The notes under the pieces are model-generated. The model ran no database searches, had not been told where the DNA came from, and saw only the letters and a program-made list of their open reading frames with translations. A DNA stretch of 64,000 nt from Duganella sp. CF458 (lineage in GTDB: Bacteria; Pseudomonadota; Gammaproteobacteria; Burkholderiales; Burkholderiaceae_D). Location: contig NZ_FOOF01000011.1 in the NCBI RefSeq assembly GCF_900113115.1, forward strand, positions 1 through 64,000. The letters run 5' to 3'. A program made the position numbers and the translations under genes. Shown here in pieces: positions 52,342 to 60,188 of the stretch (position 1 is the stretch's first letter; each line of letters starts with the position of its first letter).

Positions 52342-52391
52342 CGCCATCTGGCGGTGCACCGCGCCCAACTATGGTGCACCGCCAGATGGCG
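52342..52391. promoter_or_regulatory. Long inverted repeat with two GGTGCACC sites upstream of the operon promoter
   Basis: A perfect 19-bp inverted repeat with a 12-base spacer lies between the nasS stop and the sigma-54 promoter. Each arm holds the palindrome GGTGCACC (52353-52360, 52373-52380), 20 bp apart. NtrC half-sites are GGTGCA and TGCACC, so this is a plausible enhancer about 80-105 bp upstream of the start. No U-tract follows on either strand, so it is not a typical terminator. Confidence 0.55.
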
Positions 52392-52395
52392 TTGG

Positions 52396-53520
52396 CTACA
52401 GGTGGATGTCGAAAGAGGCGGCGTAGCGCTCGGGATCGCGGCCGTCCCAGGCGATGCCGTCCATCAGCACGGAGCTGCGCAAGGGGTTGGCCGGAATGGC
52501 GGTCTCGGTGAGTTCCGCCGCCTCTTTATAGAGGGCGACCTGCTGCACCTTGAGCGCCACGCCAAGGTAGTCGGGCGAAGCCTTGAGCAAGCCCCAGCGC
52601 TTTTGCTGGGTCATGAACCACATCCCGTCCGACAGGTAGGGGAAGTTGGCGGCGCCCTCCTGATGGAAGCGCATGCTGTGCGCATCCTCCCAGTTGCGGC
52701 CCATGCCGTCTTCATAGCGGCCAAGGATGCGCTGCCAGATCACGTCCTTGCCGGTATTGACGTATTGGACCGCGGAGATGATCTCGGCCATCGCCATGCG
52801 GTTGGCCGCGCTGGCATCGATCCAGCGGCTGGCCTCCAGCACGGCAGCGACCAGTGCGCGCGCAGTATTCGGGTTGCGGCGCGCGAAGTCGGCGGTCGTA
52901 GCCAACACTTTTTCCGGATGGTCGGGCCAGATCTGCTGGCTGGTGGCAATGGTGACGCCGACGCCGTCCATCACGGCGCGGTGGTTCCACGGCTCGCCGG
53001 CACAGAAGCCGTCCATATGGCCGGCCGCCAGGTTGGTCGCCATTTGCGATGGCGGCACCGTGATGACGCGCGCCTCGCGCAGCGGATGCACGCCGTGCGC
53101 AGCCAGCCAGTAATACAACCACATGGCATGGGTGCCGGTCGGGAAGGTCTGGGCCCAGCGTAGTTCGCGTTCATGTGAAAGGGCGGCAACGGCGGCGCCA
53201 TCGCGCACGCCGTCCTCCACCAGGCGGCGCGACAGCGTGATGGCCTGCCCGTTGCGGTTCAAATTCATCAAGACTGCCAAATCGCGCCGTACCGAACCGA
53301 CGCCGAGATGGGTTGCATAGACAAGCCCATACAGTGCGTGGGCGGCATCGAGTTCACCGGTCAGCAGCTTGTCGCGCACGCCGGCCCACGACGTCTCCTT
53401 GCTCAAGACGATGCGGATGCCGTGCTTGCGATCCAGCCCGAGCACGGATGCCATCACCAGCGACGCGCAATCGGTCAGCGGGTTGAAACCAATCCTGACG
53501 ATGTCTTTTTCAATCTGCAT
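52396..53520 (-). CDS. nasS: Cytoplasmic nitrate/nitrite sensor NasS
   Basis: The 374-residue protein is related to the NrtA/NasF nitrate-binding proteins but starts directly with MQIEKDIVRIGFNPLTDCAS and has no signal peptide. The ligand fold is evident from SWAGVRDKLLTGELDAAH, LMNLNRNGQAITLSR and NLAAGHMDGFCAGEPWNH. In Azotobacter, Pseudomonas and Paracoccus, NasS holds NasT when nitrate is absent and releases it when nitrate or nitrite binds. It sits 36 bases after nasT and before the regulated leader, so that role fits. Export as a transporter subunit is unlikely. Confidence 0.9.
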   Translation of the reverse strand: MQIEKDIVRIGFNPLTDCASLVMASVLGLDRKHGIRIVLSKETSWAGVRDKLLTGELDAAHALYGLVYATHLGVGSVRRDLAVLMNLNRNGQAITLSRRLVEDGVRDGAAVAALSHERELRWAQTFPTGTHAMWLYYWLAAHGVHPLREARVITVPPSQMATNLAAGHMDGFCAGEPWNHRAVMDGVGVTIATSQQIWPDHPEKVLATTADFARRNPNTARALVAAVLEASRWIDASAANRMAMAEIISAVQYVNTGKDVIWQRILGRYEDGMGRNWEDAHSMRFHQEGAANFPYLSDGMWFMTQQKRWGLLKASPDYLGVALKVQQVALYKEAAELTETAIPANPLRSSVLMDGIAWDGRDPERYAASFDIHL

Positions 53521-53539
53521 GCTTCACTCCTGCCCGGGA

Positions 53540-53556
53540 CGCACCACGACGGTGCA
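53540..53556. promoter_or_regulatory. NtrC-like site between nasT and nasS
   Basis: CGCACCACGACGGTGCA differs from the NtrC consensus TGCACC-N5-GGTGCA only at the first base. It directly adjoins the nasT stop codon, in the 36-base nasT-nasS gap. It may be a distal enhancer of the nitrate operon or may regulate nasS; no sigma-54 promoter was found next to it. Confidence 0.45.
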
Positions 53557-54150
53557 TCATCCGAGCAAATCCTCTGCGTCCAGGATGCGCTGCGCCAATT
53601 CGGCCAGCTTCAGGTTCTTGTTCATGGCCATGCTGCGCAACTTCTGGAAAGCCTGCTCTTCGGTCAGTCCCTGGCGCGCCATCAGGATGCCTTTGGCGCG
53701 GTCCAGCAGCTTGCGCTCGGCCAGTTTGAGGCGGGTGCCTTCCAGCTCGTCCAGCAGCTTCTGTTCGCGCTTGAAGCGCACCAGCGCAACGTCCAGCACG
53801 GGCTTGATGCGCTCGGGCTGCAAACCCGCCACCACATAGGCGGAAACCCCCGCCGCCATTGCCGCTTCCATGGAATCGGCCTTGTCGTCTTCGGTGAACA
53901 TGACGATGGGACGGCGCTCGTCGCGGGTGGCAATGACGATGTGTTCGAGCACGTCGCGCGCGTCCGATTCAGCGTCCACGATGATCATGTCGGGCTGCAG
54001 GCGGGCGATGTGTTCGGGCAGGTGGAAATCGGCCGGCAGCGAGGCGACCAGGTCGTACCCGGCCTCCGCCAAGCCGGAATGCAAGGCGTGCGCTCGTGCC
54101 TCACTTTCGTGCGGCGGGTGGATCAAAACGATGCGTAGATTGCGGCTCAT
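53557..54150 (-). CDS. nasT: ANTAR-domain antitermination regulator NasT
   Basis: The 197-residue protein has a receiver-like domain (residues 1-125: RIVLIHPPHESEARAHAL, DMIIVDAES, PIVMFTEDD) and a C-terminal ANTAR RNA-binding domain (about 130-190: LLDELEGTRLKLAERKLLDR, then AKGILMARQGLTEEQAFQKL). ANTAR domains bind paired hexaloop hairpins and prevent terminator formation. The target is the leader at 52229-52267. It precedes nasS, its partner, on the same strand. The upstream gene is a TauD-like protein 30 bases away. Confidence 0.95.
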   Translation of the reverse strand: MSRNLRIVLIHPPHESEARAHALHSGLAEAGYDLVASLPADFHLPEHIARLQPDMIIVDAESDARDVLEHIVIATRDERRPIVMFTEDDKADSMEAAMAAGVSAYVVAGLQPERIKPVLDVALVRFKREQKLLDELEGTRLKLAERKLLDRAKGILMARQGLTEEQAFQKLRSMAMNKNLKLAELAQRILDAEDLLG

Positions 54151-54180
54151 GCCTCCTATGTTGCAAGAACCGCGCCAGCC

Positions 54181-54735
54181 TCACATCAACGATACCGGCA
54201 TCAAGCTGTGTTGATCCCAGAATAACAGGTCGCCCGGCAGCCATTCATGCTGGTACAGGTGCTGGGAGCGGGTCGCGTGGGCATGCAATTCCTGCAGCAA
54301 TTGCGCGCTTTCGGCAGCGCTGGCCCCGACCACGCGCGCGGTTTCCGGGTTGGCCACCAGGATGGCGCGGCGGCCGGTTTCAGGATGCAGGCGCACCAGT
54401 GGCAGCGCGCAGGCGGCGCCTTCCTGCGTTGCGCGCGCGTTGTGGACCATGCGCCGCAAGCCCAGTGGTAGGGTGTCATAAGCCATCTGCAGGTTGGCGA
54501 ACAAGGCCACCTCGCCGGTGGGAGCGAGGGCTTGGGCGGCAAGTCGGTTTCCGGCCTCCCGCTGCAGGCGCGCTGTGATGCGCTGGCCACGGAAAACCAG
54601 CAGGTGATGGTCGCGCAGGGCCGATCGCAGGCGGACGGTGTTGTTGTCGTCCTGCTCCTGCCCGAGGTTATAGCCGATGATTTCCGCGCCAAGCGGCGCG
54701 TCAAGGATGCGGATGTCGAAATGCTGCCAGTTCAT
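54181..54735 (-). CDS. TauD/TfdA-like protein lacking the iron site
   Basis: The 184-residue protein is clearly related to TauD/TfdA 2-oxoglutarate dioxygenases (usually about 280 residues): ALRDHHLLVFRGQRIT at the start, GEVALFANLQMAYDTLP in the middle, RLHPETGRRAILVANPETAR, and YQHEWLPGDLLFWDQHSLM at the end. The segment that should hold the HxD iron ligands, between the first two blocks, is missing, and the chain stops at WDQHSLMPVSLM, before the distal His and the 2-oxoglutarate Arg. It therefore cannot be a normal dioxygenase. It may be a decayed gene or a co-opted binding protein. It precedes nasT by 30 bases. Confidence 0.75.
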   Translation of the reverse strand: MNWQHFDIRILDAPLGAEIIGYNLGQEQDDNNTVRLRSALRDHHLLVFRGQRITARLQREAGNRLAAQALAPTGEVALFANLQMAYDTLPLGLRRMVHNARATQEGAACALPLVRLHPETGRRAILVANPETARVVGASAAESAQLLQELHAHATRSQHLYQHEWLPGDLLFWDQHSLMPVSLM

Positions 54736-54820
54736 TCGAGCAGTCTACGCGCCGCAGTTTGCGTTGGAAACGAATGGTTTTTGATATTAATATGCGCTTT
54801 TCGCAAAGCACAGGATCTGC

Positions 54821-55432
54821 ATGAACACCACTACCTCCAGATTCCATCTCGCCCTGGCCGGCTTCGTACTGGCCGTGCTGGCATGGTCCGGCATCGCCCC
54901 CTATGACCGCACCACCTGGTGGATGGAGGTGGCGCCCGCGCTGATTGCGCTGCCGTTGATGGCGGCGACTTACCGCAGCTATCGCCTGACCGACCTGCTG
55001 TATGCATTGATCGCGGTGCATTGCGTGATCCTGATAGTGGGCGGCGCCTACACCTACGCGCGCGTGCCTTTCGGCTTCGACCTGCAACACTGGTTCGGCC
55101 TGTCGCGTAATCCTTACGACAAGATCGGGCATTTCGCGCAGGGCTTCGTGCCGGCCATGGTGGCGCGCGAGGTCCTGCTGCGCGGCCGCTATCTCCCAAC
55201 CGGCAAGATGCTGGCCTTTATCGTGCTCTCCATCGTGCTGGCGATCAGCGCGACGTATGAGCTGATCGAATGGGGTGCGGCCGTGGCCCTGGGCCAGGGC
55301 GCGGACGAATTCCTCGGTACCCAGGGCGACCCGTGGGATACCCAGTCCGACATGTTCATGGCCCTGATCGGCGGCGTCACAGCCTTGCTGACCCTGTCCC
55401 GCCTGCACGACCGCCAACTGGCCGCACGCTAG
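54821..55432 (+). CDS. DUF2238 (YjdF-like) inner-membrane protein
   Basis: The 203-residue protein has five to six helices (about 11-26, 37-52, 57-78, 128-150, 170-190). Diagnostic stretches are GGAYTYARVPFGFDLQHW, RNPYDKIGHFAQGFVPAMVA and the C-terminal LGTQGDPWDTQSDMFMALIG, where the acidic and His residues look like a buried metal or ion site. The family, like E. coli YjdF, has no confirmed function. It ends one base before the AEC transporter gene and is probably cotranscribed with it. It diverges from the TauD-like gene. Confidence 0.87.
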   Translation: MNTTTSRFHLALAGFVLAVLAWSGIAPYDRTTWWMEVAPALIALPLMAATYRSYRLTDLLYALIAVHCVILIVGGAYTYARVPFGFDLQHWFGLSRNPYDKIGHFAQGFVPAMVAREVLLRGRYLPTGKMLAFIVLSIVLAISATYELIEWGAAVALGQGADEFLGTQGDPWDTQSDMFMALIGGVTALLTLSRLHDRQLAAR

Positions 55433-55433
55433 G

Positions 55434-56336
55434 ATGCTTGGCTCGATCATCCCGGTCTTCCTGCTGATCATGCTGGGCGTGGCGATCCGCCAGTCCCGCT
55501 GGATGCCGGATGACTTTTTCCCTTCGGTGGAGAAGTTCTCGTATTTCATCGCCTTCCCGGCCTTGCTGTTCACCGGGATTGCGCGGCTCGACTTCCATGG
55601 CCGCATGGTGGGAGAACTGGCGCTGGCGACGCTGCTGCCGACCTTTATCGTGGTCGGCCTCGCCCTGCTGGTATTACTGTGCTGGCGCGGGCTACCCGAC
55701 CCAAGCCGCTCCTCGGTCGTGCAGGGTGCGATGCGGCCGAACAGCTATTTCGGGATCGCCGTGTCGGCATTGTTCTTCCCGCCGCAGACGGCAGCGCTGG
55801 TGATGTTGGCACTGGCCCTATGCCTGCCGGTGGTCAACGTGGTTTCGATCCTGGCGTTGTCGTGGTGGAGCGGTAACAAGGCGGACGTGGGCAAGGTGGC
55901 GAAAACGCTGGCGACCAATCCCATCATCCTGGCCACGTTGACGGGGATGATGTTCAGCCTTGGCGGGCTGGCGCTGCCGGCGCCGTTGATGAACACCCTC
56001 GACATCATCGGTAAATCGGCGCTGGCACTCGGCCTGATCAGCGTTGGCAGCGGCCTGGTTTTCTCGCTGGAGGGCTTACGGCCGGCGGCGCTGGCCTTTA
56101 CCTCCATGCTCAAGCTGATTGTGCTGCCGTTTGTAGCTTTCCACGTGTGCGCGATGTTCGGCGTGTCAGAGCCCGTAACGCTGGCGGCCTGCTTCTACTG
56201 CGCGCTGCCCACGGCCCCCAACGCCTACATCATGGCGCGCCAACTCGGCGGCGATGCGCGCCTGATGGCATCCTTGATTACGCTGCAAACGCTGCTGGCG
56301 GCGGTAACGATTCCCATCAGCCGTATGCTTACTTGA
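55434..56336 (+). CDS. AEC-family transporter (auxin efflux carrier type)
   Basis: The 300-residue permease has ten helices in two inverted five-helix repeats. The repeat starts are MLGSIIPVFLLIMLGVAIRQ and LATNPIILATLTGMMFSLGG, the latter with the proline-broken helix typical of the family. GAMRPNSYFGIAVS is the matching motif in helix 4. AEC proteins export or import dicarboxylates, amino acids or indoles. It ends eight bases into the convergent pilin-like fusion gene. The substrate is unknown. Confidence 0.9.
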   Translation: MLGSIIPVFLLIMLGVAIRQSRWMPDDFFPSVEKFSYFIAFPALLFTGIARLDFHGRMVGELALATLLPTFIVVGLALLVLLCWRGLPDPSRSSVVQGAMRPNSYFGIAVSALFFPPQTAALVMLALALCLPVVNVVSILALSWWSGNKADVGKVAKTLATNPIILATLTGMMFSLGGLALPAPLMNTLDIIGKSALALGLISVGSGLVFSLEGLRPAALAFTSMLKLIVLPFVAFHVCAMFGVSEPVTLAACFYCALPTAPNAYIMARQLGGDARLMASLITLQTLLAAVTIPISRMLT

Positions 56337-57063
56337 TGCGGAACGGATCGGCTGCACTATAACGGCAGTCTTGCGGCAGCAGCGAACGCGGGACTTCGCC
56401 ATGCATGCAGCGCCAGTTGACGTAGCCCTCCTTGTCGACGCTTGGCGCCAGATAGAATGTCGCCCCGGCGACCGGTGGCCCGTCCAGTGTAATCTCCAGC
56501 TGCGCGCTGCCCTGGTTCAATTCAATGCTGCGCACGCCGGCTGGAAGCGGCTCCGTGACGCCGGCGTCGGCCAGGCTGGTTGGCAAGCGACGATTATTGA
56601 CGACAAAAGCGCCGACATGGGATGCCACGCGCTTGGCGTGCATATAGACCATGAAGTTGGCTTTGCGCGAAACGTGATCTGAATACGCGGGAATTGCCAC
56701 AGCCGCCGCAATACCCAGGAGCGGTATGATCATCAGGCAGAGGCCCCAAATGCTCCAGCGGCGCTGCACACGGTTGAAATGCTCCACACTGTCCCAACGC
56801 TTGTTCTGCCAGGCCCATTCACGTCCTTTCACCCCGAGGACAATTGCGATGATCAATCCCACGTAAGGAATCAATGCCATCAGCCCGAACCAGGTGCGAT
56901 TGCCGATGGCCCAGATCCAGTTCAGGGTAAATGCTCCCCACGACCATCCAGGCACTTCCGCCGGCACCGGATACATATTGCCAAGCCCAGAACTGTTTCC
57001 ATTGGCGAGCGCTTCGAAATGCGCTTGCGGCGCAGCGTAGACATTCGCTACTTCATCCGACAT
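56329..57063 (-). CDS. Membrane protein fused to a pilin-like C-terminal domain
   Basis: The 244-residue protein has two parts. Residues about 35-105 form a membrane module (WSWGAFTLNWIWAIGNRTWF, GLIIAIVLGVKGREWAW) of DUF2628-like type. After RRWSIWGLCLMI comes [20 protein letters not shown], nearly the PilA helix in this window ([16 protein letters not shown]), and a beta-rich globular part with two cysteines (C219 and C231) like a minor pilin. The GFTLIE processing site is missing, so PilD should not cleave it. It probably presents a pilin-like domain anchored in the inner membrane. Function is unknown. Confidence 0.75.
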   Translation of the reverse strand: MSDEVANVYAAPQAHFEALANGNSSGLGNMYPVPAEVPGWSWGAFTLNWIWAIGNRTWFGLMALIPYVGLIIAIVLGVKGREWAWQNKRWDSVEHFNRVQRRWSIWGLCLMIIPLLGIAAAVAIPAYSDHVSRKANFMVYMHAKRVASHVGAFVVNNRRLPTSLADAGVTEPLPAGVRSIELNQGSAQLEITLDGPPVAGATFYLAPSVDKEGYVNWRCMHGEVPRSLLPQDCRYSAADPFRIK

Positions 57064-57127
57064 TTATGTCACTCGTGTGTTCTCAAAAAACACCACAATA
57101 CCAAGGGCCAACCGCCATGGCAACGTA

Positions 57128-57718
57128 TTAGAGGAGACCCTTGGCTTCAAGCAGGGCGTCAACGATGGCCTGGCGGGCGGCGGCGCGGGCCTCGCGGCTG
57201 GGAACGCGCAGCGCGTAGGCCGGATGGTAGGTGGCGATGATCCAGCGGCCATCGCGTTCGACGGCTTGGCCCATATAGTCCTTCAGCGCCACGCTGCCGC
57301 TTTGCAGGATGGACTTCAACGCAGTGGCGCCCAGGGCGACAATGACGTCGGGCGCCACGCTTTCCAACTCTGCTTCCAGCCAATAATGGCAAGCGGCGAC
57401 TTCCTTCTGCGCAGGCGTCTTGTGCATGCGGCGCTTGCCGCGCGGCTCCCACTTGAAGTGCTTGACCGCGTTGGTGATATAGACCTGGCGGCGGTCGATG
57501 CCGGCAGCCTCCAGCGCCTCGTCAAGCAAGTCGCCGGCCGGACCGACGAAAGGTTTGCCGCTCAAATCCTCCTGGTCACCCGGCTGCTCACCGACCAGCA
57601 TCAACTTTGCGTGGCGCGCACCCAGCCCTCCCACCGGCTGCGTGGCATTGCGCCACAAATCGCAGCGGCGGCACTCATCCAGGGTATGCGGACGTTGCTG
57701 TTCCGGCTTGGCTTTCAT
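57128..57718 (-). CDS. Uracil-DNA glycosylase, UdgX-type
   Basis: The 196-residue enzyme belongs to the iron-sulfur UDG group. It has C16-x2-C19, motif A GEQPGDQED (43-51), the R-loop KRRMH (95-99) and the C-terminal TYHPAYALR. GEQPG and KRRxH together define UdgX, whose His in that loop (here H99) forms a covalent bond with the abasic site after uracil removal and so blocks the DNA. The cluster ligands are C16, C19, C110 and H87, where family 4 has a third cysteine. UdgX normally has KRRIH; Met for Ile is a mild change. It is a single gene between the pilin-like fusion and the BVMO. Confidence 0.88.
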   Translation of the reverse strand: MKAKPEQQRPHTLDECRRCDLWRNATQPVGGLGARHAKLMLVGEQPGDQEDLSGKPFVGPAGDLLDEALEAAGIDRRQVYITNAVKHFKWEPRGKRRMHKTPAQKEVAACHYWLEAELESVAPDVIVALGATALKSILQSGSVALKDYMGQAVERDGRWIIATYHPAYALRVPSREARAAARQAIVDALLEAKGLL

Positions 57719-57737
57719 CCAGCCATTGTACGAAGCG

Positions 57738-59192
57738 TCAGGCCGAGCGGCGCACGATGTAACTGTCGATATCGAAACGCCGCGTGATGTGGCGGAAGTG
57801 GAAGGTGAAGCCCGGCCATATCACCAGGTTGCGGCCGCGCGAATCGAGATACCAGCTCTTGCAGCCTGTGTGCCACACCGTACCCTTGAGTTTTTGCTGC
57901 AGCTTGCGGTTGTAGGCGCCCTGCACCGCCGGCTGTACTTCGACCGAATGCAGGCCCCCGCGCAGCACGCGGCGTACGCCGTCGACCGCATAGCGCACGC
58001 TTGACTCGATCATGTAGATCATGGAGTTGTGGCCAAGCAGGGTATTCGGCCCGGTGATCATGAAGAAGTTGGGGAAACCGGCCACCGTGGCGCCTTTGTA
58101 GGCGCCTGCGCCGTCTTCCAGCGCCTGGGCGAAACTGCATCCATCCCGCCCGCGCAGTTCGATCGGGCCGTAGGCGTGTTCGACGTCGAAACCGGTGGCG
58201 TAGATGATCACGTCGACCGGGCGCTCCTCGCCGCTGCCGGTGACGATACTGTGTTCGCGCACCTCGTGGATGCCGTCCTTCAGCACCGCTACATTGGACT
58301 GTGACAGCGCGGGGTAGTAATCGTTGGTCAGCAGCACGCGCTTGCAGCCAAGCGTATAGTCCGGCACCAGCCTGGCGCGTAGCTGCGGGTCGGCGACTTG
58401 CCGTTTCAGGTGGCGCATGGCTTGCCACTGCATCAGCTTTGCCAGCACTGGCAGGAAAATGAACAGCACGACGCGCGATTCGAACTGCATGTAATGCTTG
58501 GCGCGATACAGCAACTGCAAGGGGCGCGCGCGGTCCAGCAGCCATTGCTCGACGCGCGTCACGGTACGGTCGGGACGCGGCAGTACCCAGTGCGCCGTGC
58601 GCTGGTAGTGGTCCAGCTGCTGCACCAGCGGCTGGATCTCCGGCACGAATTGCACGGCGCTGGCGCCGCTGCCGATCACCGCCACGCGCTTGCCGCCTAG
58701 ATCGATGCTGTGGTCCCACTGCGCCGAATGGAAGCTCTGTCCGCGAAAACGCTGCGCGCCGGGAAATTGCGGGATGCTTGGCCGGCCGAGTAAGCCGATA
58801 GCGAAAATCACTGCGCGCGCCGTCATTTCGCCCTTGCTGGTGGCGAGATGCCATCTGCCCGTCGCTTCATCGAACTGCGCCGAGCGCAGCGCCGTGCCGA
58901 GGCGCAGATGCCGCTCCAGGTCGAAGTCGCGTACCACGCGCTGGGTATATTCGAGCAGTTCGTCCTGGCGCGGGAACAGGCGGCTCCAGTGCGCGTTCTG
59001 GGCGAAAGAGAACGAGTAAAGATGGCTGGGAATATCGCAAGCGGCGCCGGGATAGGTGTTGACGCGCCAGGTGCCGCCGAACACTTCATCCTTCTCCAGC
59101 ATGACGAAGTTGTCGATGCCTGCTTCCCTCAGCTTGATTGCACTGCATATGCCGCCAAAGCCGCTGCCCACGATTACTACGTCGTAATCCAT
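57738..59192 (-). CDS. Flavin-dependent Baeyer-Villiger-type monooxygenase
   Basis: From ATG at MDYDVVIVGSGFGG the protein has 484 residues. It has two Rossmann motifs, GSGFGG (FAD) and IGSGASAVQ (NADPH, about residue 172), and between them FRGQSFHSAQWD, which fits the Baeyer-Villiger fingerprint FxGxxxHxxxW(P/D). It should insert oxygen next to a ketone to give an ester or lactone. A long poly-G ribosome site precedes the start. It diverges from an alpha/beta hydrolase gene across 69 bases, a pairing often seen because the hydrolase opens the ester. Substrate unknown. Confidence 0.88.
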   Translation of the reverse strand: MDYDVVIVGSGFGGICSAIKLREAGIDNFVMLEKDEVFGGTWRVNTYPGAACDIPSHLYSFSFAQNAHWSRLFPRQDELLEYTQRVVRDFDLERHLRLGTALRSAQFDEATGRWHLATSKGEMTARAVIFAIGLLGRPSIPQFPGAQRFRGQSFHSAQWDHSIDLGGKRVAVIGSGASAVQFVPEIQPLVQQLDHYQRTAHWVLPRPDRTVTRVEQWLLDRARPLQLLYRAKHYMQFESRVVLFIFLPVLAKLMQWQAMRHLKRQVADPQLRARLVPDYTLGCKRVLLTNDYYPALSQSNVAVLKDGIHEVREHSIVTGSGEERPVDVIIYATGFDVEHAYGPIELRGRDGCSFAQALEDGAGAYKGATVAGFPNFFMITGPNTLLGHNSMIYMIESSVRYAVDGVRRVLRGGLHSVEVQPAVQGAYNRKLQQKLKGTVWHTGCKSWYLDSRGRNLVIWPGFTFHFRHITRRFDIDSYIVRRSA

Positions 59193-59261
59193 TGCCGCCC
59201 CCCCAGGATGGTTTGGCAGACTATAATTTTGCATTAATAACAAGTCAATACGGAGACGGCG

Positions 59262-60188
59262 ATGTTCTTCCTTTACGCAGTGGGCGTTGCGGCATTGGCG
59301 CTGGTAGCGGCAGACCGGCTGCTGCCAGCCCCGTTGGCCAGGGCTTCGCTCGCATTTGAACGCAAGCGTTCCGGCCTCACGCTGCGGCAAGCTTCCCTGC
59401 CCTATCTCGACAGCGGCGCGGGCCAGGAGGTACTGCTGCTGGTGCACGGCTTTGCCGGCGACAAGGACAACTTCACGCGTATCGCGCGCTTGCTGGCGCC
59501 GCACTACCGCGTGATCATTCCCGACCTACCGGGCTTCGGTGATGCACGGCGCGATCCATCCGCCAAGCACGACATAGCGACGCAAGTCGAAAACCTGCGC
59601 GCCCTCATGGCGGAGCTGGGCGTGCAGCGCTTCCACGTGGGCGGCAATTCGATGGGCGGCTTCATCGCCGCCGAGTACGCGGCGCGCTACCCGGAGCAGG
59701 TGGCGAGCCTTTGGCTGCTGGCGCCCGCCGGTACCGAGGCGGCGTACGACAATCCCACCTTCCATACCTATCTGGCAGGCGGCGGCATGCCACTGCTGGT
59801 GCCCAACCCGCGCGACTTCGGCGCGCTGATGGCAAGCTGCATGGCTAAGCCGCCATTCTTCCCTTACTCGCTAAAACACGTCCTGGCGCGACGCGCAGTG
59901 GCGGATTACGGGCTGCACTGCGCAATCATGCGCGAACTGGTTGACTCGCCGATGCTGAGGGGTGCCATCGAAACGCCTGCGCTGATCGTGTGGGGCACTG
60001 AAGACCGTATCCTCAGCCCCAAAGGCGCCGCAGCCACCAAGGCGCTGATGCCGAATGCGCGGCTGGTCATGATGGAAGGCATCGGCCACCTGCCGATGCT
60101 GGAAGCGACACGCCGCACAGCACTGAATTTCATGGACTTCCAGCTTACGCTGGACGACCAGTCAGGGCGAAAGCGCGGGTGCGCTTGA
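59262..60188 (+). CDS. Alpha/beta hydrolase, membrane-anchored
   Basis: The 308-residue protein begins with a hydrophobic helix (MFFLYAVGVAALALVAADRL). The alpha/beta hydrolase core follows: LLVHGFAGDKDNF (oxyanion hole), the nucleophile elbow VGGNSMGGFIAAEYA, the acid in VWGTEDRILSPK and the catalytic His in EGIGHLPMLE. A 60-residue lid lies between strands 6 and 7. It resembles lipases and ester hydrolases. Its C-terminal 44 bases overlap the convergent TPR gene. Divergence from the Baeyer-Villiger monooxygenase suggests ester cleavage of its product. Confidence 0.9.
   Translation: MFFLYAVGVAALALVAADRLLPAPLARASLAFERKRSGLTLRQASLPYLDSGAGQEVLLLVHGFAGDKDNFTRIARLLAPHYRVIIPDLPGFGDARRDPSAKHDIATQVENLRALMAELGVQRFHVGGNSMGGFIAAEYAARYPEQVASLWLLAPAGTEAAYDNPTFHTYLAGGGMPLLVPNPRDFGALMASCMAKPPFFPYSLKHVLARRAVADYGLHCAIMRELVDSPMLRGAIETPALIVWGTEDRILSPKGAAATKALMPNARLVMMEGIGHLPMLEATRRTALNFMDFQLTLDDQSGRKRGCA

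Noticed and set aside
52342..52391. Terminator of the nasTS transcript
   Set aside because: The hairpin is followed on the minus strand by AAAATCCCC and on the plus strand by TTGGCTAC, so neither has a U-tract.
52396..53520. Reading the NasS gene as a periplasmic nitrate-transport binding protein
   Set aside because: It has no signal peptide, has no permease or ATPase partner, and sits between nasT and a nitrate-responsive leader.
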